From assembly GCA_964602455.1 (NCBI GenBank), contig CAZRRG010000001.1, positions 9,113 through 73,112 on the forward strand: DNA of 64,000 bases. Direction: 5' to 3'. Shown piece after piece: positions 17,008 through 25,901 of the stretch. The notes below the pieces were generated by a model. It saw nothing but the letters and a program-made list of their open reading frames with translations, was not told the origin of the DNA and made no database searches. The translations under genes were made by a program, and so were the position numbers. The stretch is from JBBDIP01 sp964602455. GTDB lineage: Bacteria > Bacillota > Sulfobacillia > Fermentithermobacillales > Fermentithermobacillaceae. The number at the start of each line of letters is the position of its first letter. Within the stretch, counting starts at the first letter, position 1.

Positions 17008-18237
17008 CTACCTCACAAGGACCTTTCCCGCAAAACTGGACCCATCACCGCCGTACGGGATGCCCAGCGATTCCGCCACCGTGGCGCCAAGGTCGGAGGC
17101 CGACCGGAGGTCGCCAAGCATGACGCCAGGCCTAACTGTCTCGCCCGCCAGCAGCACGGGGATGTACTCGCGGGAGTGATCCGTGCTCGGAGTAGTGGGA
17201 TCGCAGCCGTGGTCGCCCACGACTACCAGAACGTCACGCGGGCCCAGGGCGCTGAGCATATCCTGCAGCGCGGCGTCAGCTTCCTCAAGAGCGCGGGCAT
17301 ACCCAACCGGATCATTGCGATGGCCGTACAGCATGTCGAAATCCACAAGGTTTGAAACGACGAGCTCGCGGCCGTCCCTCGGCTCTCTATCGAGGCCGCC
17401 CGGCGCCCCATCCTGTCCGGCCCGGATGGCCGAAATCGTCTCCCGGATCACCGCGGCGTTGCCCTTGGCGTGGATGGCCCGCGTTATCCCCTGCCCAGCG
17501 AAGATGTCCTGGATCTTGCCTATCGCTGTGACCGCGACACCATCGGCCTTGGCGTAGTCCAGGAGAGTCGGCTTCACAGGCGGAAGGGAGAAGTCGCGGC
17601 GGTTCTCGGTCCTCACAAACGCGCCTGGCTTCCCGGTGAAAGGTCTTGCAATAACCCTGGCTACCAGGTCTTCGCCCACGAGTATCTCCCGCGCCATCTG
17701 GCACCAGAGGTACAGGATGGGCAGCGGGACGACGTCCTCGTGACAGGCGATCTGGAACACGCTGTCGGCCGACGTATAGACGATGGGCATCCCCGTGCGG
17801 AGGTGCTCCTCTCCCAGTTCCTCGATTATCTGGGTTCCCGATGCCGGGCGGTTCCCCAGGACACCAGTACGGATCCTCGCTTCAAAGGCAGCGATGACGT
17901 GGGATGGGAAGCCCTCAGGGTAGGTGCGGAACGGCTTGTCCAGCGTCACTCCGCATAGTTCCCAGTGGCCGGTCGTGGTATCTTTGCCGGGCGATACGAA
18001 CGCCGCCCTGGCGCACGCGCCTCTAGGCGGCTGAGGTGGAACGCCCGGGACCTCAGTGAGGTTGCCGATGCCCAGGGCCCCCAGTGTGGGAAGAGAGAGT
18101 TGCCCCAGTGCGCGGGCGGTATTGCCCAGAGTATTGGAGCCCTCATCGCCGTAGACAGCCGCGTCAGGGAGCGCCCCGACGCCGAGGCTGTCCAGCACGA
18201 CGATGAAGATCCGGTCTACACTACGTTGATCGAGCAT
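17008..18237 (-). CDS. deoB: Phosphopentomutase
   Basis: 409 residues. It interconverts (deoxy)ribose-1- and 5-phosphate, linking nucleoside breakdown to central metabolism. It belongs to the alkaline-phosphatase superfamily: FIVVLDSLGVGALPDA carries the first metal Asp, then GSNTLGNTA with the phosphorylated Thr region, TTTGHWEL, and VVGDHGCDPTTPSTDHSRE with the second metal cluster. Length is normal. The ATG at 18237 overlaps the end of RNase J by 22 bases and lacks a clear ribosome site, so translational coupling is likely. The nucleoside phosphorylase follows. Confidence 0.96.
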   Translation of the reverse strand: MLDQRSVDRIFIVVLDSLGVGALPDAAVYGDEGSNTLGNTARALGQLSLPTLGALGIGNLTEVPGVPPQPPRGACARAAFVSPGKDTTTGHWELCGVTLDKPFRTYPEGFPSHVIAAFEARIRTGVLGNRPASGTQIIEELGEEHLRTGMPIVYTSADSVFQIACHEDVVPLPILYLWCQMAREILVGEDLVARVIARPFTGKPGAFVRTENRRDFSLPPVKPTLLDYAKADGVAVTAIGKIQDIFAGQGITRAIHAKGNAAVIRETISAIRAGQDGAPGGLDREPRDGRELVVSNLVDFDMLYGHRNDPVGYARALEEADAALQDMLSALGPRDVLVVVGDHGCDPTTPSTDHSREYIPVLLAGETVRPGVMLGDLRSASDLGATVAESLGIPYGGDGSSFAGKVLVR

Positions 18238-19871
18238 ACGACAGCCGGCCTCCTGCCCGTCTCGCTCCTTATGAACCTCTGGATTACGGACGCCAGGTCT
18301 TCCTCAAGGAACTCCCTCCGGGAGAGCGCCTCTTTCGGGAGCTGGCTCAAGTAGTCCTTCACGCGCAGGAGAGCTTCCGCGATCAGGTTTTCGCCCTGTT
18401 CACTGCGGGAGAATCCCGCAGTCTTCAAGACAGGCGTCTGGAGCAGCGCTCCGTCTTCTCGCGAAACCGCGCAGTTGATGAAGATGGCGCCGGTCTCGCC
18501 CAGCATCTTCCGCTCCTTGAGGATGCTTTCCCCGATGTCGCCGGTGCCGGTGCCGTCGATCATCACAGCCCTGGTCGGGATGACGCCGATGATCTCGCCG
18601 GAGTCGGGCGTCAGCCTGAAAATGGTCCCGTTCTCTCCAATGAGCACGTTGGCCGGAGGAACGCCCGTCGCCACGGCCAGCTGAGCGTGCAGGATAAGGT
18701 GCCTGTACTCCCCGTGGACCGGGATGAAGAACCTGGGCCTGGTAAGGTTAAGGACAAGTTTCTGCTCCTCCTGGCTGGCGTGTCCCGACACGTGGACCAT
18801 GGATTCGGGGGTGTACACGACGGTAGCGCCCCTGCGGAACAGGTTGTCAACGACTCGGGAGACCATGGTCTCGTTGCCCGGCACAGGCGAAGCGGCCATG
18901 ATCACCATGTCTCCGTCAATAATCTCGACCTTGCGGTGATCGCCGACCGACATGCGAGCCAGTGCCGAGAGCGGCTCTCCCTGGCTTCCGGTGGACAGGA
19001 TGACGATCTTGGACACCGGGTACTTGCCGATATCCGCCACGTCGATGAGGGTCCCGAGGGGCGCCTTGAGATACCCCATGTTCAGGGAGACCTCTACCAC
19101 CATCTCCATGCTGCGCCCTACGACGCAGACCTTTCGCCCAAACTCGGTCGCAACATCTATTACCTGCTGGATCCTTGGGACGTTGGAGGCGAAGGTCGTG
19201 ATGATAATGCGGCCCTTGGCCTTCTGGAACACCTGGGCCAGGGATTCGCCCACAACGCGCTCGGACGGGGTGTATCCCGGACGATCGGCGTGAGTGCTGT
19301 CGGACAGAAGGGCCAGGACTCCCCTCTCGCCGGCCTCGGCCAGCTTGAAGTAGTCGGTTGGCTCGCCGTCGACAGGCGTCTGGTCAAGTTTGAAATCGCC
19401 GGTGTGCACAATGATGCCGGCGGGAGTGTGCAGGATAAGCCCCACGCTATCGGACACCGAATGGGTGACCCGGAAGAACTCAACTTTGATGGACCCCAGG
19501 GTAATGATGTCCCTCGGGGCGATAACCCGAAGGTCTGCCTGGCCGTCAAAGCCCTCGTCCAGCTTGCGGCGCGCAAGCCCCAGCGTAAGCCTGGTCCCGT
19601 ACACGGGGACGTTGACCTGGGAAAGGACCCACGGCAGCGCTCCCACGTGGTCCTCGTGGCCGTGAGTGAGCACTATCCCCCGGAGCCGATCCTTGCGCTC
19701 GACCAGGTAGGATATGTCGGGGATGACCAGGTCGATCCCGGGCATGTCCTCCTCGGGGAACGCCAGGCCGCAGTCTATCGCAATCGCATCCGGGCCGCAC
19801 TCGACCAGCATAAGGTTCTTGCCTATCTCGCCGAGCCCGCCCAGGGGTATCAATCTGACCTCGTTTGCCAT
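18216..19871 (-). CDS. rnj: Ribonuclease J
   Basis: 551 residues, the normal length. RNase J is the 5'-3' exo- and endoribonuclease of Gram-positive RNA decay. The metallo-beta-lactamase domain begins with RLIPLGGLGEIGKNL and contains the metal site HGHEDH (70-75). The beta-CASP domain follows (FASNVPRIQQV, STGSQGEPLSAL), then HVSGHASQEE and PVHGEYRHL, and a C-terminal domain. The ATG is preceded by GGTGATGTGAA. A TATACT element at 19894-19899 (minus strand) may be the -10 of its promoter. Only one RNase J gene is in the window, so J1/J2 identity is open. Confidence 0.96.
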   Translation of the reverse strand: MANEVRLIPLGGLGEIGKNLMLVECGPDAIAIDCGLAFPEEDMPGIDLVIPDISYLVERKDRLRGIVLTHGHEDHVGALPWVLSQVNVPVYGTRLTLGLARRKLDEGFDGQADLRVIAPRDIITLGSIKVEFFRVTHSVSDSVGLILHTPAGIIVHTGDFKLDQTPVDGEPTDYFKLAEAGERGVLALLSDSTHADRPGYTPSERVVGESLAQVFQKAKGRIIITTFASNVPRIQQVIDVATEFGRKVCVVGRSMEMVVEVSLNMGYLKAPLGTLIDVADIGKYPVSKIVILSTGSQGEPLSALARMSVGDHRKVEIIDGDMVIMAASPVPGNETMVSRVVDNLFRRGATVVYTPESMVHVSGHASQEEQKLVLNLTRPRFFIPVHGEYRHLILHAQLAVATGVPPANVLIGENGTIFRLTPDSGEIIGVIPTRAVMIDGTGTGDIGESILKERKMLGETGAIFINCAVSREDGALLQTPVLKTAGFSRSEQGENLIAEALLRVKDYLSQLPKEALSRREFLEEDLASVIQRFIRSETGRRPAVVCSINVV

Positions 19872-20047
19872 TTGTTCACATCACCAATTATCTAGTATAA
19901 CCTGGAATGGATGCGGATTCCATCGGCCCAGCACAGGCCCAGTTTTTGTCAAGATGTAGGGCGGTCCCATGGACCGCCCCGGCTTGCCGCGGGTGCAGGA
20001 CACCCACGGGGTTCACTTATCGGGCTCACGTTGTTCGAGATCGCTAC
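19872..20047 (-). other. Intergenic region with a perfect hairpin
   Basis: 176 bases between the stress-protein gene and RNase J. It contains GGGCGGTCC-cat-GGACCGCCC (19959-19979), a perfect 9-bp hairpin that may end the stress-protein transcript although no T-run follows, and a TATACT (minus, 19894-19899) placed as a -10 element for RNase J. I see no other feature. Confidence 0.4.
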
Positions 20048-20533
20048 CTAGTGGGTCTCGACGTCGTAAGCCCCGTTGCGACGAAGGACCTCGGCGGCGT
20101 CCTCCACCTTGTCGTCGCTGGTCTTCACCGCAGCCACGATCTTGCCCGATTTGACGTGCTCCTCGTACTTGCGGCCGCTCTCCTCGGGGATACCCCAGTC
20201 GATGAGGCCTCCGGCGATGCCGCCTGTCACGGCGCCGGTAAGCGCGGCAGCGATGGGGCCCGCCGCGACGATGGGGCCGACACCCGGTATCGCCAAGGCG
20301 CCGATGCCCGCGAGAAGCCCTGCCGCTCCACCGATGGTCCCTCCGGTGGCCACGCCGCCGGAAATGTCCTGGTTCATGGTATTGCGGTCACGATCTCCTT
20401 CGCCTCGTCTCGCGCTGTCTTCCTTGGCGATGACCGAGATCTCGTTCTTGGAGAACCCCTTCTGCCTTAGGTCATCCGCTGCCCTTTCCGCCTTGTCCAC
20501 GCTGTCGAAGACTCCCAGAACGGTCTTTGCCAA
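20048..20533 (-). CDS. General stress protein 17M-like (YflT-type) protein with Gly/Ala-rich membrane-like core
   Basis: 161 residues from a TTG at 20533, decided by AAGGAGGTG eight bases upstream. The N-terminal 45 residues (TVLGVFDSVDKAERAADDLRQ) match the YflT/general-stress-17M domain. A central Gly/Ala/Ile-rich stretch (about 60-115) resembles glycine-zipper segments of low-temperature or stress-induced proteins. The C-terminal part (AAVKTSDDKVEDAAEVLRR) repeats a ferredoxin-like beta-alpha pattern. Proteins of this kind are often induced by general stress or on sporulation; the molecular role is unknown. It is divergent from the small membrane protein gene at 20653. Confidence 0.75.
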   Translation of the reverse strand: MAKTVLGVFDSVDKAERAADDLRQKGFSKNEISVIAKEDSARRGEGDRDRNTMNQDISGGVATGGTIGGAAGLLAGIGALAIPGVGPIVAAGPIAAALTGAVTGGIAGGLIDWGIPEESGRKYEEHVKSGKIVAAVKTSDDKVEDAAEVLRRNGAYDVETH

Positions 20534-20652
20534 CTAGGAAACACCTCCTTAAAGGATGTCCGGCCTAGTGTCCCCCCATGGAGACCCGTGAATTCGAGAC
20601 GCAATCATAAGTTCGCGCTTTCGCCAATATGTACAAGTAGGGGGTGCATCGC

Positions 20653-20973
20653 GTGCTCAACACCATTCTGGTTACGGTGCTGGTGCTTATCGCTCTCTAT
20701 GTTTCCCTTGGGGTTAGGGTTAACCGGATCCAGGCGGTCCGCGAGAGAAAAACGCCTGAGAGCAAGCCTTCTCCGTTGGGTGAGGCGATCAAGGACTTCG
20801 TCGCGGTCGCAGGTGGCGTCTACCTGGGACTCACGACGCTGGCGGAGTTTCTGAAAGTGCCTGTCCCGATGCAGGCAAACGTCTGGGGGATGGCCTTTGA
20901 CCCGGTCGCCCTGTTTGCGGTGTGCCTGGCGATCATTGCGCCCGTCATACCGATGGGGAGAGATAGGTTATAG
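20653..20973 (+). CDS. Small membrane protein of unknown function
   Basis: 106 residues. I prefer the GTG at 20653 because GGGGG lies at the right distance; another GTG nine bases earlier would overlap that site. It has three hydrophobic segments: residues 2-20 (NTILVTVLVLIALYVSLGV), a middle one around 48-65 (FVAVAGGVYLGLTTLAEFL), and a C-terminal one at about 80-98 (FAVCLAIIAPVIPMG). A short basic loop with KTPESKPSP separates the first two. No family recognised. It is divergent from the stress protein and convergent with the Spo0E-like gene. Confidence 0.75.
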   Translation: MLNTILVTVLVLIALYVSLGVRVNRIQAVRERKTPESKPSPLGEAIKDFVAVAGGVYLGLTTLAEFLKVPVPMQANVWGMAFDPVALFAVCLAIIAPVIPMGRDRL

Positions 20974-21048
20974 GAGTACCGAGAGGGGCGTAGCCGGCCG
21001 CCGGCGGACCGCTCATCCATACCGGGAGACTCCTTTCCAGATCGGGGA

Positions 21049-21077
21049 CAAAAATAAAGGCAGGCTTTTTGCCTGCT
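21049..21077 (-). terminator. Intrinsic terminator of the Spo0E-like gene
   Basis: On the minus strand GCAGGC-aaaaa-GCCTGC (21076 down to 21060) is followed by a T-rich run (CTTTATTTTTG). It lies six bases after the stop codon of the gene at 21083. Confidence 0.85.
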
Positions 21078-21082
21078 AGTCC

Positions 21083-21268
21083 TCACCTGGATTCTCCTTT
21101 TTGCGCTTGCAGCTCTAGCCACCGGCAGATCAAGTCATCCAGCTGAGTGCTCACTGCTCCGGCCGCTTGAATCTTCGCTCTCTGGTAGGTTCCTCCGACT
21201 TCCTCCCTCAAACGGCCACGCAGCGCTTCGATCTCCTTCAGGAGTTCCTCTTCGCTAAGCGTGGACAT
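21083..21268 (-). CDS. Spo0E-like aspartyl-phosphate phosphatase
   Basis: 61 residues, the typical size. Proteins of this family dephosphorylate Spo0A~P and so delay sporulation. The pattern is a two-helix hairpin: ELLKEIEALRGRL in helix one, and in helix two the signature S-x-x-LDxLI (VSTQLDDLICRWLEL), the core of the Spo0E motif where the final aromatic is Trp rather than Tyr. The AGGAGG lies directly against the ATG with no spacer, which suggests weak translation. A terminator follows at once. The presence of this gene supports a spore-forming host. Confidence 0.82.
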   Translation of the reverse strand: MSTLSEEELLKEIEALRGRLREEVGGTYQRAKIQAAGAVSTQLDDLICRWLELQAQKGESR

Positions 21269-21414
21269 CCTCCTCTGTGGTTTATTGTGTGCTTTCCGCT
21301 GGCTGGGAGGTTCAGCTCATCTGTTACAGATTATAGAACGGGGTCTGTCGAAATGGGAAGGGTTCTGCAGGCGATTTTCGCCAGATTTTTACAGCGGTCT
21401 AGCAGGATCTTTAT
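21269..21414 (-). other. Intergenic region upstream of the Spo0E-like gene
   Basis: 146 bases between nfo (ends 21415) and the Spo0E-like gene, both on the minus strand. No terminator-grade hairpin or clear promoter was found; a promoter for the Spo0E-like gene is expected here. Confidence 0.3.
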
Positions 21415-22278
21415 CTAGACACCAGCGTGAGAGCCTCGAAGATCTTTGAGCCTCTTGATGTTCTCAAGGTCGTCTCCCGGTTGGTCTACAGGCGTCTCAA
21501 GCAGGCCAGGAAGATCATCAGGCAGCAGGGGGCTATTCACCAGTTCCCTGAAGGCCTCTATGCCGATGTTGCCCTTACCCAAATGCGCGTGGCGATCCAG
21601 ACGGCCTCCGAGCTCCCCCTTGCTGTCATTGAGGTGCATGGCGTACAGGTTCTTTAGGCCCACAGACCTATCGAATGCTGTCAAAACTTCCCTAATACCC
21701 GCTTCGCCCCGGACGTCGTATCCGGCGCCGAACGCGTGGGCCGTATCGAGGCACGCGCCCACTCGATCCCCGGGAAGGTTCCCCAGGAGGACCGCGAGCG
21801 CCTCAAACGTGGAGCCGATCTCCTGGCCCATCCCGGCCGTGTTCTCCAGTAGCAACCGCACCGGCCCGTCGTACTGGCTGAGAGCCTGCTCTAGACTGAC
21901 CAGCACCCTCGCCAGGGCGTCGGGAGACTCTTTGGGCTCATCCTTTTCCTTGTGGCCGATATGGGTGACAAGGTACTTGCCGCCCAGCATCTCCGTCCGG
22001 CGCAGGTCCTCCACCAGCGTCTCCACCGAATACCCCTGCTTGTTAGGATCCTTGGAGGCCAGGTTCAGGAAGTAGGGCACGTGCACCACCAGGGGCCATA
22101 TGTCCTTCTCTTCCAGAACCCGCTTTGCCGCGGCAACGTCGGCGGGATCCAGAGGCTTGGCCTTGCCGCCGCGAGGACTGCGCGAGAAGACCTGGACCGC
22201 CTCGCATCCAAGCGAGGCTGCCGTCCAGGCCATTTTCTCCATTCCGCCTGCTATTGAGACGTGAATGCCGCAACGCAC
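21415..22278 (-). CDS. nfo: Endonuclease IV (AP endonuclease)
   Basis: 287 residues, typical length. It cleaves the DNA backbone 5' of abasic sites during base-excision repair using three zinc ions in a TIM barrel. Visible: the opening RCGIHVSIAGG with the first His, the QVFSRSPRG segment where QxFxxxPR is typical, the VHVPYFLNLAS block with the His ligand, THIGHK, LLENTAGMG with the catalytic Glu, ACLDTAHAFGAGYD with Asp and His, and MHLNDSKGELG...DRHAHLGKG with the last ligands. GTG start nine bases after the pnp stop, so it is at the 3' end of the pnp operon. Confidence 0.95.
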   Translation of the reverse strand: MRCGIHVSIAGGMEKMAWTAASLGCEAVQVFSRSPRGGKAKPLDPADVAAAKRVLEEKDIWPLVVHVPYFLNLASKDPNKQGYSVETLVEDLRRTEMLGGKYLVTHIGHKEKDEPKESPDALARVLVSLEQALSQYDGPVRLLLENTAGMGQEIGSTFEALAVLLGNLPGDRVGACLDTAHAFGAGYDVRGEAGIREVLTAFDRSVGLKNLYAMHLNDSKGELGGRLDRHAHLGKGNIGIEAFRELVNSPLLPDDLPGLLETPVDQPGDDLENIKRLKDLRGSHAGV

Positions 22279-22287
22279 GGGGACTAG

Positions 22288-24471
22288 TTACCTTCCGGAC
22301 CTGTCGCCCCGGTCGCGGTCGTTGCCACGCTGCCAAGGCCTGCGTCCTCCGCCTCCGCCGCCCTGGGGTCTCTCCCTGGGAGGCGCGGGCGGGAGTCCCA
22401 ACGCCTGGCGTCTTGACAGGTTCACCCTGCCCATATGGTCGATCTCGGTGACCTTGACTATGATCTCGTCGCCTATGGACAGGAAGTCCTCGACGCGGCG
22501 CACGCCTTCGTCGAGTTCCTCTGTCCTAACCAGGCCTTCCTTACCCGGCAGTATCTCGACGAACGCGCCGAAGGACGCCAGCCGCGTGACCTTGCCGGTG
22601 TAGGTCTTGCCGACCTCCACGTCCCTGGTCAGGTTCTCGACTATCTCCTTGGCCCTCTCGCCGCTCTCCATGTCGGGAGCCGCGATGAACACCCGCCCGT
22701 CCTGCTCGATGTCGATCTTCACTCCGGTCTCAGCGGTGATTTTGTTGATGGTCTTGCCGCCAGGGCCGATAACGTCGCGGATCTTCTCGGGATCGATGGT
22801 GACCACGAGTATCCTTGGCGCGTACTGGGACAGGTTCGCCCTGGGCGCCGGGATGGCTTCCTTGATCTTCTCAAGGATGAAGAGCCTTGCCTTCTTAGCC
22901 CGGGCCAGCGCCTCGCTGAGGACTGCCCGGTCCGTACCGGCGATCTTCATATCCATCTGCAGGGCGGTGACGCCGGTCTCAGTCCCGGCGACCTTGAAGT
23001 CCATGTCGCCCAGCGCGTCCTCCATGCCCTGGATGTCGGTCAAGACCTCGGTCTTGTCCTCGCCCTTGATGAGGCCCATGGCGATACCGGCCACAGGGGC
23101 CTTGATGGGCACGCCGGCATCCATCAGCGACATGGTGCTGCCGCAGACCGAAGCCATGGACGTCGACCCGTTGGACTCAAGCACTTCCGAAACCACACGC
23201 ATGGTGTAGGGGAAGTCGTTCTCGTCCGGCAGAACCGGAAGCAGCGCCCTTTCAGCAAGCGCGCCGTGGCCTATCTCGCGCCGGCCCGGTCCCCTAAGGG
23301 GCCTGGTCTCTCCGACGGAGTAAGGCGGGAAGTTGTAATGATGCAGGTAGCGCTTGGTCTCCTCGATGCCGGTGGTGTCCAGCTCCTGGACGTCGCCGGT
23401 GGCGCCAAGCGTGGTGATGCTCATGACCTGGGTCTGGCCCCTGGTGAAGATGGCGGAGCCGTGAACCCTGGGAAGCACTCCGACCTCGCAGGTGATGGGC
23501 CTGATCTCATCGGGCTGCCGTCCGTCGGGACGCCTGCCTGTCTCGAGAATCATGGACCTCACTTCGCGCTTTAGGACATCGTGGAAAGCCTCGGCGATCT
23601 CGTCTTCCCTCTCGGGGAACTCCTCGGCCAGCGCAGCCGACACTTCCGCAGTCGCGTCGTCAAGCGCGGACTCGCGGGTCAGCTTCTCCTCCACACGGAT
23701 GGCCTGGCGAAGGAGCGGAGTGGCGATCTCGCTCACTCTGGCCTTAACGTCCTCGCCGGGCATATGGAGCGCGGGCTCGAACTTGGGCTTCCCGATCTCC
23801 TTCTGGATCTCCAGCTGGAAGTCGCAGAGACCCTTGATGACCTCGTGGCCGAACATAATGGCGTCGGTCATGACCTCTTCCGGCACCTGGTTCGCTCCGG
23901 CCTCAACCATGAGGACGGCGTCCCTGGTACCCGCCACGGTCAGCCTGAGGTCGCTCTGCTCGGCTTCCTTCACGCCGGGGTTCACGATAAACTGGCCGTT
24001 CACAAGCCCGATCTCGACACCCGCCGCCGGTCCGTTCCACGGGATGTCGCTCACGGTGAGCGCGGCCGACGCGCCGATCATGCCGGCGATCTCAGGCGAA
24101 CACTCGTGATCGATGGAAAGCGGCATTACCACCACTTGCACGTCGTTGCGCATTCCCTTGGGGAACAGCGGACGGATCGGGCGGTCAGTCACACGGGCCT
24201 GAAGAATCGCCTTCTCCGGCGGCCTGCCTTCGCGCCTCTGCCAACTGCCTGGGATACGGCCTACAGCGTAGAGCCTCTCCTCGACGTCAACTGTGAGCGG
24301 AAAGAAATCGACACCCTGCCTTGCTTCCTTGGACGCGGTCGCGGTAACCAGGACAGTGGTGTCTCCATACCTTACGAGGACGGAACCATTAGCCTGCTTC
24401 GCGAGATGCCCAAACTCCAACGTTAGCGGGCGGCCGCCAAGCTGGTACCGGTATTGCTTTTGTCCCTCCAA
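22288..24471 (-). CDS. pnp: Polyribonucleotide nucleotidyltransferase (PNPase)
   Basis: 727 residues. It degrades RNA 3'-5' with phosphate and is a partner of RNase J/Y in Gram-positive RNA turnover. Two RNase PH domains flank a helical domain; AKQANGSVLVRYGDT opens the first. The KH domain shows GPGGKTINKITAETG and an S1 domain follows (VGKTYTGKVTRLASFGAFVE). The last 40 residues are Arg/Gly-rich, suggesting extra RNA contact. I chose the TTG at 24471 because GGGAG lies eight bases upstream; the GTG at 24480 sits too close to that site. It follows rpsO by 23 bases, the conserved rpsO-pnp pair. Confidence 0.97.
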   Translation of the reverse strand: MEGQKQYRYQLGGRPLTLEFGHLAKQANGSVLVRYGDTTVLVTATASKEARQGVDFFPLTVDVEERLYAVGRIPGSWQRREGRPPEKAILQARVTDRPIRPLFPKGMRNDVQVVVMPLSIDHECSPEIAGMIGASAALTVSDIPWNGPAAGVEIGLVNGQFIVNPGVKEAEQSDLRLTVAGTRDAVLMVEAGANQVPEEVMTDAIMFGHEVIKGLCDFQLEIQKEIGKPKFEPALHMPGEDVKARVSEIATPLLRQAIRVEEKLTRESALDDATAEVSAALAEEFPEREDEIAEAFHDVLKREVRSMILETGRRPDGRQPDEIRPITCEVGVLPRVHGSAIFTRGQTQVMSITTLGATGDVQELDTTGIEETKRYLHHYNFPPYSVGETRPLRGPGRREIGHGALAERALLPVLPDENDFPYTMRVVSEVLESNGSTSMASVCGSTMSLMDAGVPIKAPVAGIAMGLIKGEDKTEVLTDIQGMEDALGDMDFKVAGTETGVTALQMDMKIAGTDRAVLSEALARAKKARLFILEKIKEAIPAPRANLSQYAPRILVVTIDPEKIRDVIGPGGKTINKITAETGVKIDIEQDGRVFIAAPDMESGERAKEIVENLTRDVEVGKTYTGKVTRLASFGAFVEILPGKEGLVRTEELDEGVRRVEDFLSIGDEIIVKVTEIDHMGRVNLSRRQALGLPPAPPRERPQGGGGGGRRPWQRGNDRDRGDRSGR

Positions 24472-24494
24472 TAAGCACACTCCCTTCGGCCGCG

Positions 24495-24764
24495 TTAGCC
24501 CCTCAGACCAAGTTTGTCCACTATTGCGCGGTACCGTTCGGGTTCTTCACGGGAGAGGTAATTGAGGAGTCCGCGGCGGGAGCCTACCATTTTCAAGAGC
24601 CCGCGGCGGCTGTGGTGGTCCTTCTTGTGGACCTTGAGATGCTCTGTGAGATAGTTAATCCTCTCAGTTAGGAGGGCTATCTGCACTTCGGGTGAACCCG
24701 TGTCACCTTCGTGGATCCTGTACTGCTCTATAATGGCTTTCTTGCGGTCTTGTTCCAGAGCCAA
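24495..24764 (-). CDS. rpsO: 30S ribosomal protein S15
   Basis: 89 residues from a TTG at 24764, decided by GGAGGTG upstream and by the normal S15 length; an in-frame ATG at 24779 overlaps the ribosome site itself. S15 binds the central domain of 16S rRNA. Signatures: HEGDTGSPEVQIALLTERI and LTEHLKVHKKDHHSRRGLL, then the SRRGLLNYL end. It heads the rpsO-pnp pair and follows ribF in the superoperon. Confidence 0.97.
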   Translation of the reverse strand: MALEQDRKKAIIEQYRIHEGDTGSPEVQIALLTERINYLTEHLKVHKKDHHSRRGLLKMVGSRRGLLNYLSREEPERYRAIVDKLGLRG

Positions 24765-24833
24765 CTCTGGCACCTCCATTTAGAATATGTGCCTTGCGCC
24801 CAGCACTTCGCCGGAGGAGCGAAAGCCCGAGCA

Positions 24834-25892
24834 TCAAGGTAATTCCGACGCGAGCATTCTATCATAGGCCCCAGGCACTGTAAACGAAGGAGCCTTTCGG
24901 GAAGCCGCAGCTGCCCGCTCTACATCCAACTCAACCTGTCTCTTCAGTGCGCCGGCATCCTCGAACTTCTGTTCCTGCCTCAGGTACCCGGTTAGGAACA
25001 CCTGCATGGGCTTCCCGTAGAGCTCGCCTGAGAACCCTGGGATGTGGACCTCAACCCTAACGCCCGATCCCCCGAATGTCGGCCGGGTCCCTATGTTCAC
25101 CACGGCCGGGAAGGACGTCGGGGCACCCGCGCCGCAGCTCGCAGCGCGCGAGCCGCGATCCACACCGCCCTCGCCGCTATCTACATTGACCCGGGCGATT
25201 CCGGCGTATACTCCGCTCACGGGCAGATACTTGTCCTCAGGTGTCGCAAGGTTTGACGTCGGGATGCCTATCCTTCTGCCTCTTCCGTCGCCGTGATCCA
25301 CCACGCCGTACAGGCAGTAAGGCCTGCCGAGGCACGTGGTCGCTTCCGGAACGGTCCCCGAATCCAGCGCCGTCCTCACCCGTGTGCTGGAGACCGTGGA
25401 GCCGTCCAAGCTGAAGGGGGGAACCACGCTCACGTTAAACCCGAGTTCCGGTCCCCACCGCCCGAGGTCCTCCGGGGTCCCTGCTCCCTTGTGTCCAAAC
25501 GTGAAGTTGAAGCCACATACCACATGTCTGGCGCCGCACCGCTCTACTAGATGGGCTTCGACGAACTGCCTCGGCGGGGTCGACGCCAGTTCCCGGGTGA
25601 AGGGGAGCACGAGCAGGTAATCGGCTCCTGCATCCTCAATGAGGGCGGCCTTCTCCGGGAGAGGCGTAAGGAGCCTGGCGTAGCCGTTTGGTTTCCCTGT
25701 GAGCGTCCTGGGATGGGGGTCGAACGTAATGGCTACCAGCGGAAGACCGGAGCTGTTGCGCAGCCGGACGGCTTCCTTCAACAGCTCCCGGTGCCCCAGA
25801 TGGACGCCGTCGAACACGCCCAGGGCCACGACAGTACCGTTCACGGCGGCTCTGCGAATGTCTGCTGCTTTGTCAGGTGCGAGGATCTCCAT
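24834..25892 (-). CDS. ribF: Bifunctional riboflavin kinase / FAD synthetase
   Basis: 352 residues. It converts riboflavin to FMN and then FAD. The N-terminal nucleotidyltransferase domain has ALGVFDGVHLGHRELL and FDPHPRTLTGK; the C-terminal kinase domain has GRRIGIPTSNL (the PTAN-like motif, here PTSN), the YLPVSGVYAG strand, VVNIGTRPTFGG and VEVHIPGFSGELYG. The kinase domain carries an extra loop of about 25-30 residues (near residues 233-260, Gly/Ala/Ser-rich) between VYAGIARV and FPAVVNIG, which explains the length above the usual 310. It sits between truB and rpsO. Confidence 0.95.
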   Translation of the reverse strand: MEILAPDKAADIRRAAVNGTVVALGVFDGVHLGHRELLKEAVRLRNSSGLPLVAITFDPHPRTLTGKPNGYARLLTPLPEKAALIEDAGADYLLVLPFTRELASTPPRQFVEAHLVERCGARHVVCGFNFTFGHKGAGTPEDLGRWGPELGFNVSVVPPFSLDGSTVSSTRVRTALDSGTVPEATTCLGRPYCLYGVVDHGDGRGRRIGIPTSNLATPEDKYLPVSGVYAGIARVNVDSGEGGVDRGSRAASCGAGAPTSFPAVVNIGTRPTFGGSGVRVEVHIPGFSGELYGKPMQVFLTGYLRQEQKFEDAGALKRQVELDVERAAAASRKAPSFTVPGAYDRMLASELP

Positions 25893-25901
25893 ATCTTCGT
25901 C

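Noticed and set aside
18687..19895. 402-residue plus-strand open frame
   Set aside because: Complement of RNase J; composition is typical of an antisense shadow.
22435..23574. 379-residue plus-strand open frame
   Set aside because: Antisense to pnp and without any motif.
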